DNA from: Tethya wilhelma
Lineage: Eukaryota > Porifera > Demospongiae > Tethyida > Tethyidae
DNA length: 64,000 bases
Direction of reading: 5' to 3'
Assembly: GCA_964030475.1 (NCBI GenBank)
Contig: CAXIPT010000039.1
Span: 1 to 64,000 of the forward strand
Part shown: positions 1 to 10,773 of the stretch, one piece after another
Numbering within the stretch: the first letter of the stretch is position 1
Layout of the letters: each line of letters starts with the position of its first letter
Notes under the pieces: model-generated
Told to the model about the DNA's origin: nothing
The model's database searches: none
The model's input: only the letters and a program-made list of their open reading frames with translations
Position numbers and translations under genes: made by a program

Positions 1-2060
1 ACTTGTATTGTGAAATTCCCTTACTTTGTTGCGATTCAAATACTCAGGATAAAGTGTATACAAATGTGTTTTGATGTTTGCATGGCAGCCTATTTACCGT
101 GTGCCTTGTAATTTCAGGCGTTTCCTAGAGTTTTCTTTATCTTTCCAGTACTGTACACCATACTAACAGTCAAGGAGGCTCACTTTGTCAACAGAAAAAG
201 GCCCCCATCAAAATTCACTTCTCTGTTACCCTCTCTCTTTATCCAATAGAGTTTTGGATTCATATATGAGTCGTACTGTGGGCCAGCCTGTGGAGTTGGA
301 CAAATTAATATATACTGTGATGAATCATCATCGGTTGACATCATCACTTTATGATTTTTACTAGTATAATAAACTACCTTTGTATCCACTGATGTATTGC
401 AATCCAGGTTTTCTTTCTGATCAATGACTTTCACTGCGTGGTTGATGTGAGATTTTCGCACTCCATACATAGTAACTGTTGATATTGAAATTATGCTTTG
501 CTAGTAACTTTCTGTTGCAAATCATCTGTGTAGCCTTCATAGTAGAGTCCACAATGTGCTAGTCCTTCCATCCACTGGACTTGAGTGATGATTTGTACCT
601 AATGATCAGACATAATTAAACTTGGGCACAAAAAGTCAGTCGGGGTGGTGAACACAACCATAGACGCTACATGCACGTGGCTAAACAAGTTTTCTTTCTC
701 ACGCACGCACATTTGCTGAGGAACACACCCAATCACCAGCATCAACTTGGGTGAACTTAGCCATACCCATAATATTACACTGTTATCGATGCCACTGCAA
801 TATTGCATCGGGAACTATGTAATATGACACCGTTAGGTAAACGGTGGTTTTCGAGTGAGCGGGGATCAAAATAAAACAGTGATAATATTTATAGGCTCAT
901 AGAAACTTGTGATACTATCTCAAAGCCGAGAGGATTTGGTCTCAAAATGGCTGATTATTGCTCAAAAGGGTCAAAGGTCAAATTTAGTTGCTCTCTAAAG
1001 TGGATTTTTCTGCCGTTGCCACTCACTCACAGGGAACAACTACCAGGCGGCTTGAAAGACAACAGATAAATGAAAAAATGTACGTTGAAAAATAGCAAAA
1101 AAATGCTCATCAAGTCTGTAGAAGGCCTTTGTATACACTTTTGACAACCACATTCTCTCACAAAATGTAGAACAGGTAAACAGGAAAACTGAGTCCCACC
1201 CATGCAGTCAAAACTCAACATGATATTCAAGACACACAAACACCCTACAAGCTCACTGCCTCTCTCTCCTCTCCACCAGGGAACTTTACACAGTCCTGTC
1301 AAATTCAACTTTTCCTGTATAGACTCACTTTGAGCTCACCTAGGTGGCAGAGGGGTCAAAGGTCAGAGGTCAAAAGTCAATTACACTCAACACACGTTTA
1401 GCCCACCAAGCTTCAAAGTCACAGCTAGCACACACTCTCCGCTAGCCATCCTGCAAACTTGCTGCACATTTTCATGCATATCACTACACAGCCGTCCTAT
1501 TGCATGCACAAGACACACCCATACACTATTTTATGAGTAATTTTTCGTTTTTTTTTTTTTTTTAGTGCCTGCGGCCCACAGTTTTCAAAGAATGCTTTGA
1601 AGTACTTTGATGTGGTCTAATTTCCAGTCACTTGTTCAAAGACAACTTCCGGTCACTAGTTTTTGTACGAAAAGCACCTCCTGAACACTTTTGTATATTT
1701 TAATATATATATCTTGGACACACCCCTTCACGATTCGCTAATTAAATTAGCAATAGCAAAAGTACCGACCACTCAAAGTACACCAACCTTAACAGGAAAA
1801 AATTTTGCCTGACACTAAGTTGGAAAGATGGGTTCTAAATGGGAAAACTACTTTGTCAATTTGTCCACGTTTCTTAGATCTATAAGACAAGAGGATGGCC
1901 CATGCTAATGAAGCTTACACTGCATGAGTATGTTCTTAAAAGCTGGGTATCTGCCATAGCTATATATAAGCATTCTTGAGGATCAGTTTAAATCATCCAA
2001 TGTGGATGAATCGTAAGAATTCGAACACCTATTGAGCGAATTAAGGAAGTGTCTGGAAAG
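1..2060. other. No gene recognised
   Basis: I see no convincing gene here. The short open frames on the minus strand (180-470, 599-808, 1027-1308) carry no motif I recognise and lack a clear exon partner. A T run lies at 1549-1563. Direct repeats of GGTCAAAGGTCA type occur around 965-985 and 1350-1380; they resemble nuclear-receptor half sites but are too short to call. Confidence 0.4.
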
Positions 2061-2081
2061 CATCATAGACAGATATAGCAA

Positions 2082-2312
2082 TTGCATTTTGATACTATCA
2101 ACAGCCATGAGGGCATACAAGCACTCACAAGATACAGGGTGTCAATCATTGAGCAAGTACCACAAGGCCCTGGCCGAATACGGTTTGACATAACCAAGGA
2201 ACAGTTGAAATACTTAGCATCACTGTCTTTTTCGTGGAAACAGATGAGTAACCATTTAGGTGTGTCAACTATGACTTTGTACAGTAGGCGGGTAGAGTTT
2301 AAATTGGTCTGT
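2082..2312 (+). pseudogene. Integrase-type transposase, N-terminal helix-turn-helix exon
   Basis: This exon encodes the start of an integrase-core protein of the kind found in sponge and cnidarian genomes. The translated segment holds a proline/glycine-rich lead (PQGPGRIRFDI) followed by a helix-turn-helix-like stretch ending LGVSTMTLYSRRVEF. That stretch matches the usual L-G-V-S-x-x-T-L-Y-x-R-R-x-E-F pattern of these proteins. The reading frame closes with TGA directly after it. The integrase core of the same type lies downstream at 3656-4627 on the same strand, so the two are probably halves of one gene separated by foldback elements at 2360-2581 and 3223-3647. The downstream half carries stops and frameshifts, so the locus is dead. 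Family assignment is from memory of the conserved blocks; confidence is moderate. Confidence 0.55.
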
Positions 2313-2359
2313 TGAATAATAATCAAGTGAAGTGATATCTGATAATGACCTTCAGTCAA

Positions 2360-2581
2360 TACCGTAGATCTTCTAAAAATTCGTCACCTCTTATTATTCG
2401 GCACCCTTTACCAGATTTATTGAATTTACCTCTAATTTTTTGGCAAAGGTCGTCATGTGTATATATTAACATATGCAATTGAGCATGCGCACGTGGCACA
2501 TGCGATGAATAATCTCTAAAAATTTGGCAAAGCTCGAACGTATTTAATTTTTTTGGGCAAATTTTTAGAAGATTTATGGTA
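2360..2581 (+). mobile_element. TA-flanked foldback MITE, copy 1
   Basis: The ends TACCGTAGATCTTCTAAAAA and a closing TTTTTAGAAGATTTATGGTA form terminal inverted repeats, with TA at both borders. A second copy in opposite orientation lies at 45,690-45,921 and shares the interior, including a GCATGCGCACGTGGC-like stretch. Length is about 222 bp and there is no coding capacity. TA borders suggest mobilisation by a Tc1/mariner-type transposase. Confidence 0.75.
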
Positions 2582-2638
2582 GTTACAAGTATACAAAATG
2601 AATTCCCATACATTGGCGAAACAATAGTATGGAATACA

Positions 2639-2720
2639 TCATACGTACGGTAGTACGTATAGTAGGAATGGGCCGACTGTCCCATAGACACAATACAAAA
2701 TGTTGGCCACTATAAAAATC
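2639..2720 (+). mobile_element. 5' end fragment of hairpin-ended element (variant stem)
   Basis: After an A at 2638 the sequence reads TC followed by ATACGTACGGTAGTACGTAT (2641-2660), a perfect 8-bp stem around GGTA. It then continues with a diverged version of the subterminal sequence (GGAATGG, CCCAT, CACAATACAAA) seen next to the hairpins at 29,089, 33,150 and 37,449. Only the 5' end is recognisable. The same stem variant occurs at 23,601-23,620, where it is cut by an N. Confidence 0.55.
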
Positions 2721-3222
2721 TAGTCTAACAAAACTAGACCTTCAAAGTTGCTCAGAAGCTCTCACTGACAGATTACCAACTGCATGCAAGTCTTAAAACA
2801 CACAAAACTTTCCGCAGCACTCATAGAGAGCACTAGTAGGAAGCCACCATAGTGCCATTTTTGTTCATCTAAGTTACTGACTTACGTACGTACTTCCTAA
2901 CTGACTTACTTGAAAAGGATTTCCAGAGAACCAGAATGTGTTGAGCCAACTTTGACAGCACAAAGTAAGTTCTTTTCATGGGTACTACATTCCTTGATAC
3001 TCGTTTTCATCATAAATAAGCCTAAACAAAAACTAGAAAGCTTTAAAACTTAGCGTATAAATTCATGTACTACAATGCAACCATCTTTGTGGGTAGAGTT
3101 CAAAGGTCATTCATTATCTTTGCACGTATACGCATGCACACTAGCTCCCTCTAGCATACTGAAGTGCATGCAGCTCCTACTCGAGCTTTTTCTCCACACT
3201 GTAGTGTTGAAAAAAGTGAATG

Positions 3223-3647
3223 AACAAGTAGTAAAAATTTCAAAAAAAGAAGTAGTGTAGGAATGGGCAGTGCGGTAAAAAGTATTGAAACAAGGCATGG
3301 TCTCAATTTCGGAACATGACTACTTCATTTTAATGTCCAACTCTTGGCTGATAATCCAGTTTAAGTTATATACTTGTCTTTTATAGTTTACTCCATTATT
3401 TTAGTAGCCAAGTGATTAGCTATAATTGTATTATAATGTACTGAGAAATTTGAACCAATGCATAAGCTAGCTACGGTATTATTGTACAGATCATCGCAAC
3501 ACAACGCTGAAAATCCATAATTATAAGTGATCAAGAATAAAAATGAAGTAGTCATGTGCCGAAATTGAGACCATGCCTTGTTTCAATACTTCTTACTGCA
3601 CTGCCCATTCCTACACTACTTATTTTTTGAAATTTTTACTACTTGTT
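3223..3647. mobile_element. Large-arm palindromic MITE
   Basis: About 108 bp at the left (AACAAGTAGTAAAAATTTCA...) reappear inverted at the right, ending TGAAATTTTTACTACTTGTT. The spacer is roughly 195 bp and very AT-rich. There is no coding capacity. It splits the integrase gene between its N-terminal exon and its core. Confidence 0.85.
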
Positions 3648-3655
3648 GAAGTTGA

Positions 3656-4627
3656 GGGGCATTCATGTGCCTAGAGAGTTAGAAAAGCCATATGAGTAAC
3701 AGATCCACTTGATGCTGCACTAAGGTGGAAAGGAGTATGTAGATGAAGGCCTTATTCTGTACCTGGTCCAAATTTGCTACGGCATATCGGTAAGCAGGAT
3801 GTGAAAGAGTAGTTTAATTATTATGTACACCAATCATGTTATACCACACACGCACACGAAGTTACACGGTCACATAATATAAGATCAATCTGGGAGAAAA
3901 ACATTAAAAATTTATTTATTTAGTGTCTCTCTTCTGGGTGTAATGATTACATAATATTATTATAGTCAGTTTTTTCCCCCTTTTAGGTAAACACCACAAA
4001 TTAATCAGGTGGAGATTTGTCACTCATTGTGGCATTGATGGATATTCAAGGATGGTTGTCTACTTGTGGAGTTCAACAAACAACACTTCGGATACAGTGT
4101 ACAACCTATTCCTTGATGGTGTTCGGTACTATGGACTCCCCTTCTAGAGTGAGGTGTGATCAAGGGGGAGAGAATGTTTTAGTCGCACAGCACATGCTCC
4201 ATCACAGAGGTAAAGCATGATTGTAGGCAGCTCAGTCCACAATCAACGGATTGAGCACTTTTGGAGAGATATGCATAGAGGAGCCACTCTGATGTTCTAC
4301 AGACTGTTTTAGAATCAAGCAACATTAAATCCAGTCAATGAGAGTCATTTATGTGCTTTGCATTTTGTTTACTTACCACGAATTAAACAAGCACTGACAC
4401 AGTTCATGGAGGGATGGAACAGTCATGGTGTCAGGACAGAGCATAACAAGTCTCCAATGCAACTATTCACTAGTGGAGTACTACAACTTAGACATTCAGG
4501 GATAGTGGCTGTTTATTTCATTTATCACGTGGGTGAAGATTGTGGAATAGAAGATCACGATGGAGTACTGGAATCTACAGTAGAAATAGAGGCAATAGAA
4601 ATTCCCCGCAGTAGTTTCCTTGACTGA
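3656..4627 (+). pseudogene. Integrase core domain (DDE/rve type), broken
   Basis: Conserved blocks of an integrase catalytic domain appear in order. There is a pre-core segment around 3660-3790 (RRPYSVPGPN-like, with two in-frame TGAs). At 3987-4060 comes [19 protein letters not shown], with the first catalytic Asp in GIDGYS. Around 4145-4165 is RVRCDQGGENV, with the second Asp. At 4238-4265 is VHNQRIEHFWRDM, with the catalytic Glu. The C-terminal block ends with PMQLFTSG. The frame changes near 4139 between the first and second Asp, and a TGA follows the second block, so the gene cannot make an active protein. It would have been a DNA-integrating transposase. The exon boundary near 3985 (TTTTAG) looks like a real acceptor. 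Confidence 0.75.
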
Positions 4628-5180
4628 ACAACAGTTATGTCAACTGAAGTCCAGAGTTGATCCTCTAGCAGAAAGTTCAGAATATGGAATGGACTTGTAC
4701 CTAAAAGTACTCGACTTCCTTGACTCACTGTAAAGACATTACACATGCACTACTATATACACTCACACACACAGCATTCTCATGATTAATTGGTATAAGA
4801 TTGAATTTTTACTGACAATTATAATTATTTTATCAAAAATGCATGAACAATAAAAATTATAATAGAATCAACATATTAATAATCAAAAACTTCCAATGGA
4901 TTGATGCATATGTACTGCATATGATACAAACACCGTGGATATAAGCAACTGTTAGTGTGTGACCTCTATACGTAGCATTTATACGAGAAGTGATCAGCTG
5001 AGGTAACCTAATGATTTATGAGTGAGTTTGATTTGTGAGTGAATATATAGCAATGAGTGTTACATAATATTATAATGTTTACATGAGACGTGAGGTATAC
5101 TTAAAAGAGCTAATTAATGTTTACATGAGAAGCTAGTGAGTTAAGACTTAGAAGTACACATGATGAGTTGACAAATGGTG
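4628..5180. other. AT-rich spacer, nothing recognised
   Basis: Non-coding AT-rich sequence. I find no inverted repeat, tandem array or conserved coding block. Confidence 0.4.
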
Positions 5181-7103
5181 TTACATTGCATCCATTATCC
5201 ACGAGAATTCCTCAGCTAAAACAGCAGTAAATTCATCAACAAATTCAGTGTAGGTTTCATACGATACTGAAAGCTCAAGTACTGAATTACAGGTATGAGC
5301 AATTGGGCAACAGGAAATTCCACATAAACTATTGAAAGATACCTCGATGCCTGTAGACACTAGACAAGAGCTTCCCGTCACAAATCGCAGAAAGTTCTTC
5401 AATTCATCATCTTTCATATGTTTCCTACGTAGTGCAAAAGGTACCCGAACACCCTAGCCTCTGCACTATTTATTTTGGGCAGGCTCTTTGATAGTATTTA
5501 ACACATCTGCTGCTGTAGTATTTGTGAGGCTCAAAGCGAAAACCGGACGTTTGGGAATTTCCGCGAATTTTGAGTTAGCTATTCCATGTGTATCTAGGCC
5601 TTTCTAGGAAGCGCATATCAAAATTTGGTGCGCGTAGCTGTTGTAGTTTTCCAGATATTGCTCTTGCAAGCAGCCCTGCTTCCACTCGTGGCTTCCTGGT
5701 AAAACAGTTGTAAACCTGTTGCTATGTAAACTATGGGCGGTCCGTATACTCTCTGTATCTTAATTAGATCATGTACAGTACATGCTGAATATTACCACAG
5801 CCAGCCACGTGGGGACTAAAATTATTTAGTGAGAAGCGAGTAGCTAGGAAAGAAGACCCAGGAGACGGCTACTGGACTCAAGGAGGTGAGCGCTTGCTAG
5901 CAGAGGGCTAGATTCTAGGTATAGTAAGTTCCAGGAACTAAAATAAGCCTCAAAATAACCTGTACACGATCGCCATACAGGGAGAGGCAATACTTACGAG
6001 TAGAAAGCTACTGTATGTAAGCGCTTGGATTAGACAAGCACGTATTAAGCTTTAGCTTACCTTTCTGCCTATGTGCTGTAGCAAAATTCTGAGATCAGTC
6101 AGCTTATAGAGCACTGAAAACATCGAATAAACAATTCATTTTTGTGGCAGCTGCCTAGCTCATTAATATTCACTACGGTCTGTTGCACAGCATAGCAACT
6201 GTTCTCCACTAAATAAAAATGAACAGGGCTAACAATACGTTTTATATCTCTGCAACAGAAGCAGCTCCACCCCTCAAATTTTGCGTGGAGCATGCTGAGA
6301 TGTAGTGCAATGCACCCGTGCAGTAAAAAAAAATTCGCGCAAAAACGCGAAATAAACTAAAACCGCATTTTACTCTAAAACCAAAACGTCCGGTTTTCCC
6401 TTGGAGCCTCACATTTAATGCGTTAAAAATACAGAAGAGGCCAGCTGAAAAAACATTTCCCCAGAAACGCCTATGAATTTCAGGCTTACCCGAGTGCAGA
6501 GTATAAAGAGGCCCAAGACACTTGGTTACAAGCTCATACTTTGCCAACTCAAACAGAAGGGGTTTGAGTTTTTCACAACAGGCTGGATTTTCCTACAATT
6601 GAACTTACTGAGTACTCTTATTAAACTACCTTTCAGTTGCTCGGAAAAGTTGGCTTTCTGCTTCATGGCTTCCTTTATGATAGCTCCATAAAATAATCAG
6701 CAAAGTTATGTACAAAGATAAACGGCGATATGGTGACGGTTGGTCCAAGAAATACAGCTGCAATCACCGGAAAGGCTAATTTCACAGGCAGAAAACCACA
6801 CACAAGGTAGCCATGTGACATTATAAGACCAAGTGTGGGCAACCTACTCATATCCTTGTGAGGGTGTGTAGTGGGCAATAGAGACACTGCTTTATCAAAA
6901 TCCATCTTGTAGGCATGCACCCAGAAAGCAGAAAACATGTCTCTACAAACACCACCAGTGTCAACTACATGCTCATCTTCAAATGCCACCCGAAAAGGGT
7001 ACTCATCCTGAATTCTCTCGAAGTTATCGTAAAGTAGAAGCACTTCATCATATATCTTCTTTACATTCAATAGACTTCATTTATGTGTCACGTCTATCAT
7101 TTT
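5181..7103 (-). pseudogene. HECT-type E3 ubiquitin ligase domain, split by an element insertion
   Basis: HECT ligases transfer ubiquitin through a catalytic cysteine. The N lobe (6414-7103) starts after a good acceptor (TTACAG) and contains FRVAFEDEHVVDTGGVCRDM, the usual F-x-D/G-E-x-x-x-D-x-G-G-V-x-R-x-x-F signature. The C lobe (5181-5519) has LKNFLRFVTGSS and then PIAHTC, with the catalytic Cys in HTC, and ends as HECT domains do. Between them sits an 889-bp inverted-repeat element with an ATTT duplication. Removing the element and one ATTT leaves the reading frame continuous across the join. Other damage is a stop at 6675, a frameshift near 6550 and shifts near 5420-5470. Probable upstream exons lie at 7382-8322. 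It is a decayed gene; the HECT call is strong. Confidence 0.85.
5524..6412. mobile_element. GTGAGGCTC-TIR element, copy 1 (889 bp)
   Basis: The termini are GTGAGGCTCAAAGCGAAAAC and, inverted, GTGAGGCTCCAAGGGAAAAC. They extend about 30 bp and are flanked by ATTT at 5520-5523 and 6413-6416. The element lies in the coding sequence of the HECT gene. Other members are at 12,225-13,132 (inverted), 34,863-35,160, 60,179-61,076 and 63,462-64,000. It encodes no transposase, so it is non-autonomous. The 4-bp duplication is seen in two copies. Confidence 0.9.
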
Positions 7104-7381
7104 CTGTAACACATAAAACAATGGAATTGCTAATAACATACTGAATGCAAGTGTTTATTAATATAAAATATTACAATATAAACTGGGATACGCAATGCCA
7201 TGTACATATAGTCATGCATATCATAAGCACAAGTACAAAATCCTTTATTTTTACACAAACCAGAACATTATGGATTTAGTAAGCAAATTATCTCATAATT
7301 ATAATCAATGGACCTGTGACACACACACACACACACACATAATAGTTATGTGTATCATTACACCAAAAACCCTATAGTCAC

Positions 7382-8322
7382 CTTTCTCAATGATAGATTG
7401 ATGTTGGTCCTTCTGATCATGAGTGCCCACATCAGACTCAATTATCTAGTAAGAATAGTATAAACTGTGAATATACTGTCATACAGTATGCATTCATGCA
7501 TATATAGCTGTATAACATTATACAACAGCCTTATGCAACATTTACCTGAACTTCTTGTTGTAAAGTCTTACTTCATAATTGGGGCTTGCATCCACCTGCA
7601 AAAGTAGCCACATTACTGTAAGCATACAATTTCCATAATCATGCATGTACAAGGGCAGATGTATTCACCTGAGAAAAAATTTCAAGAGGATCATATCCAC
7701 GTTCATATAGTCAAGTTCTATCACAAGAATGCCACTGAGATTCACTACATCAGTCAATTGAGTGGTTTCTAAGCTGATCTTTGCGTGATCAATACGAGTA
7801 TAAAGCTAAAATGTGAATACATGTTGCTTCGGCCAAATACAATTTCGTACAATTCCTATAGAAATACACAACTGCCAATCATAACTGCATGTTATTATAA
7901 TGAAAGTGGATTGACCATACCGTAGGACTAGCAGTTGTTGGAATAATACAGCGGAGGCGAGTGGAATTTGGCAAGATAACACAGAATACAAGATTTGGCA
8001 GATCACATGGCTTATCCTACTTATTCTTCTAAACAGATTCCATCTTCTGCATTTATGTACATAATTATATTGATTTAATAATTCTTTGTATATGGACAAT
8101 AGTATGACATAATACCTCTTTCTGTTTCTTAAGCTCCTCTTTGTAAATTTGGTTCTGTTTCTTAAGCTCATCCTGATGCAGAAAATGCACACAATAATCA
8201 AGTCTGAACAGGACAAAGCATAATATGAAGTAGTAATTAGCTACCTTAGCCTGATCAGCCTTTAGTGACAATTCAAATGCTTTGTCCTGTTCCAAACAAA
8301 TCTGTCGTGTCTGCTCAAGTGA
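7382..8322 (-). pseudogene. UBX/FAF-like N-terminal exons, probably of the HECT gene
   Basis: Five small exons with GT-AG borders can be placed on the minus strand: 8245-8322, 8116-8172, 7669-7805, 7546-7595 and 7382-7445. The first two encode EQDKAFELSLKADQAK and then a charged KKQNQIYKEELKKQKE helix. This resembles the E-Q-D-x-A-[FY]-x-x-S-L-x-A-D-x-x-K segment that precedes the UBX domain in FAF-type proteins. Later exons encode a beta-grasp-like stretch with GYDPLEIFS and YEVRLYNKKF. Exon 7669-7805 contains a frameshift near 7705. The position just upstream of the HECT lobe on the same strand suggests one gene, but the join is inferred. The first two exons are duplicated at 21,127-21,810. 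Confidence 0.5.
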
Positions 8323-8669
8323 CTATATAATATGGAAAATTTATTCATAATCATCATTATTATACCAACAAACCTTTAATTGTTTTGTTGGGAAAGCAAG
8401 ACATGCATACACTTATATACATGCAAGTGTACAGACTCTAAACATTTATGACAGCTGAAAATAATAAGCACTGCCTGAACCCATACGATCACAAAAGTTT
8501 GGATTAAATGACCTTGCCATGCATGTGTAAATTAAATACACAGCATTTCTATACTTACTTCAGAATCTTTCATTGCTTGTGGTTAATCCAGAAAAATAGG
8601 ATTCTTTAAGAAAAAAGGTCATTAATAATGAAATTCAAAATGCATTACATTTAATTCATCATTTTTTTA
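8002..8669. repeat. Duplicated ~670-bp segment (partner 21,127-21,810)
   Basis: This block, which includes two coding exons and their introns, recurs nearly identically at 21,127-21,810, with small indels such as an 8-bp insertion after TACTTATTCTT in the second copy. The upstream continuation differs sharply right after TTTTTTTACATAC. Copy 1 runs into a minisatellite, while copy 2 continues into further exons of the gene. Confidence 0.9.
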
Positions 8670-8756
8670 CATACAACAGAATCCAGATAAGATCCGGAAT
8701 ATTTTTTTTCCAGATTCTGAAATTACAAGCAGTTTTCAATGCTTAGTTCTAAGCAT

Positions 8757-9093
8757 GGTAGATTAGACCTAAGCCACAGGCGCTTAGATCTAAGCCTAGA
8801 TAGATTAGGCCTAAGCTGTGCGCTTAGATGTAAGCCTGGAATGATTAGGCCTAAGCTGTGCGCTTAGATGTAAGCCTGGATAGATTAGGCCTAAGCTGTG
8901 CGCTTAGATCTAAGCCTAGAATAGATTAGGCCTAAGCCGTACGCTTAGATCTAAGCCTAGATAGATTAGGCCTAAGCCGTACGCTTAGATCTAAGCCTGG
9001 ATAGATTAGACCTAAGCCGTGCGCTTAGATCTAAGCCTGCGGATAGATTAGGCCTAAGCCACAGGCGCTTAGATCTAAGCCTGGATAGATTAG
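8757..9093. repeat. 40-bp minisatellite of nested palindromes
   Basis: About eight tandem units follow the pattern TAGATTAGGCCTAAGC + TGTGCGCTTAGATCTAAGCC + TGGA. Each unit contains the palindromes TTAGGCCTAA and CTTAGATCTAAG. Unit length is 40 bp with small indels. There is no credible coding content; open frames across it are an artefact of the repeat. Confidence 0.9.
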
Positions 9094-9371
9094 GCGGGAT
9101 TCCCTGAGTTAACAATAGGCCACATGGCATGGCATGTGACTCCCTCCACCTCCCATAGCTCTGCTGACAACTTCCAAGTTCTAAAGAGTCCAGGATCCGA
9201 AACTTCAAGGTGGTGAGAGAAACCATAGTACATAGTGAAATATAAAAGGTACTTCTGAAACTAAAAACTAACTAAAATACTAAAAATTATAGGCTAATCT
9301 AAATACTACATACCAGTATACAAGCAATATAATTTATAAACTTGTGTGTAATGTCAGATAGCTCCAGTAGT

Positions 9372-10548
9372 TTATCTCTCCATGAATTCTAGTTCTTTCT
9401 TAAGCCACATCTGAATGCTTTTACTAAGCTTGTTTGTTGGAGTTAGCTTTATAATTTGCATAACTGATGTGAGTTGTATAGCTGTCGGTTTGTACCGATT
9501 GTCTGGCTGGGTGTATGCACCCTTGAACCACTGCACCTCGATTGTGTCATCTTTCACCTCCCCAGTGCACTGTGCAATCCATGGTTTACCATTGTACTCG
9601 TCTTCTGAGGGTAGCACAGCAATAATATTCCCTTTTTTGGGGGTTCCCTATAATTGAAATATAATTATGCTATGGTGACTCATGCTGTACATGTGTTACT
9701 ACAGTATCAGCTGTACTATATTTTTCTGCAGTCGGCTAGTGTCCAACTTATAAAGCCCATTTTAGGCCTATGATAATTATACTATACAACAATTTCACCT
9801 GGAATGCATTTTGTCTGGAGGTGGATCTTTTCTTTCCTGTGTACACCTGCATTCATGTAATCAAAGTAACATTGTAAGTTATGTTGTAAACACATATTTA
9901 TTTGATTGTTATACCTACCTCAGGACGGGCATTTTCTCTGTCCACATACTTCTGTATGGCTTGGTGGAGTTGTGTTGGAGGAGGTGGAGGAGGAGAATGG
10001 CTGCCACGGTCTTCTTGCTCTGGAATTCGCCGGGAACTGATCCAGCTGTCAATTGGAATCTGTTTAGTTGATGTTCCCCTGCTTCTGACCATCTCAATGT
10101 GGTCTTCCCACTCTTTACGTTTGGATTCTGAAAAGTACTCGGGTACTTTCTTAATATCCTCCACAAGTGAATCAAGATCCAGCTGTTCAGTATTGCCTTC
10201 AACAGTTGGAGTGAGATCAGACATTGACGACAAGTCTGTTTTGAAGATCTGAAGTGAGGACGGTTGTGTGCCATCGTCACGTTCTTCACTCAAGTCAGGG
10301 AGCCACTTTTTGTCGTCACTCCAAAACTTGTACGTCATCTCCACACTTCCATCTTCCATCAAGCGGATGCGATAATGGTGAGGCTTCGTGTGATAGTAGA
10401 TCCCATCTAGGTCTTCTTTGATCCACTCCTTTATATCGTACACCTCTGTGATACTGGAAACACTTGGGGAAGGAGTGTAGCTTTTTGTTAAGGCTAGCTT
10501 CAGGTCCTGGACAGTTAGAGCATCGTTTTTGTCTAGATAGCTGTGCAT
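9372..10548 (-). CDS. Multi-exon gene fragment with BAH-like C-terminal domain
   Basis: Three exons can be joined on the minus strand: 9919 to at least 10548, then 9799-9836, then 9372-9647. All have GT-AG borders and consistent phases (0 and 2). The first exon encodes about 210 residues that are charged, with a proline run (PPPPPP) near its end and no motif I can name. The last exon encodes PKKGNIIAVLPSEDEYNGKP followed by PWIAQCTG and IEVQWFKG, a layout like a bromo-adjacent-homology or Tudor-like beta domain (GD.V.V...... PWIA.V......V.V.WF.G). It ends at a stop after about 90 residues. Upstream coding sequence is lost in microsatellites beyond 10,550. It is open throughout, so it could be functional if a 5' exon exists. 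Function unknown. Confidence 0.5.
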
Positions 10549-10552
10549 GCAT

Positions 10553-10590
10553 GTCCGTGTGTGTGTGTGTGTGTGAGCATATAAAATACA

Positions 10591-10628
<38 letters not shown>

Positions 10629-10652
10629 TATGTTGCTTAGCAACTTCTCAGT

Positions 10653-10688
<36 letters not shown>
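10553..10688. repeat. Compound microsatellite (GT)n-(GA)n-(AC)n
   Basis: Short GT, GA and AC tracts lie at about 10,557-10,574, 10,594-10,624 and 10,656-10,687, between the BAH-like exon and the next element copy. Confidence 0.9.
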
Positions 10689-10689
<1 letters not shown>

Positions 10690-10773
10690 CACACATTGTA
10701 GTTGTATTACTCCAGGACTTTTCTCATATGTTACTTAGTAAATTGTGTAAGTATAGTTCTGTCCCAATAGTAA

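Noticed and set aside
180..470. 96-codon minus-strand frame as a gene
   Set aside because: No motif, no exon partner and no codon pattern distinguishing it from chance in AT-rich sequence.
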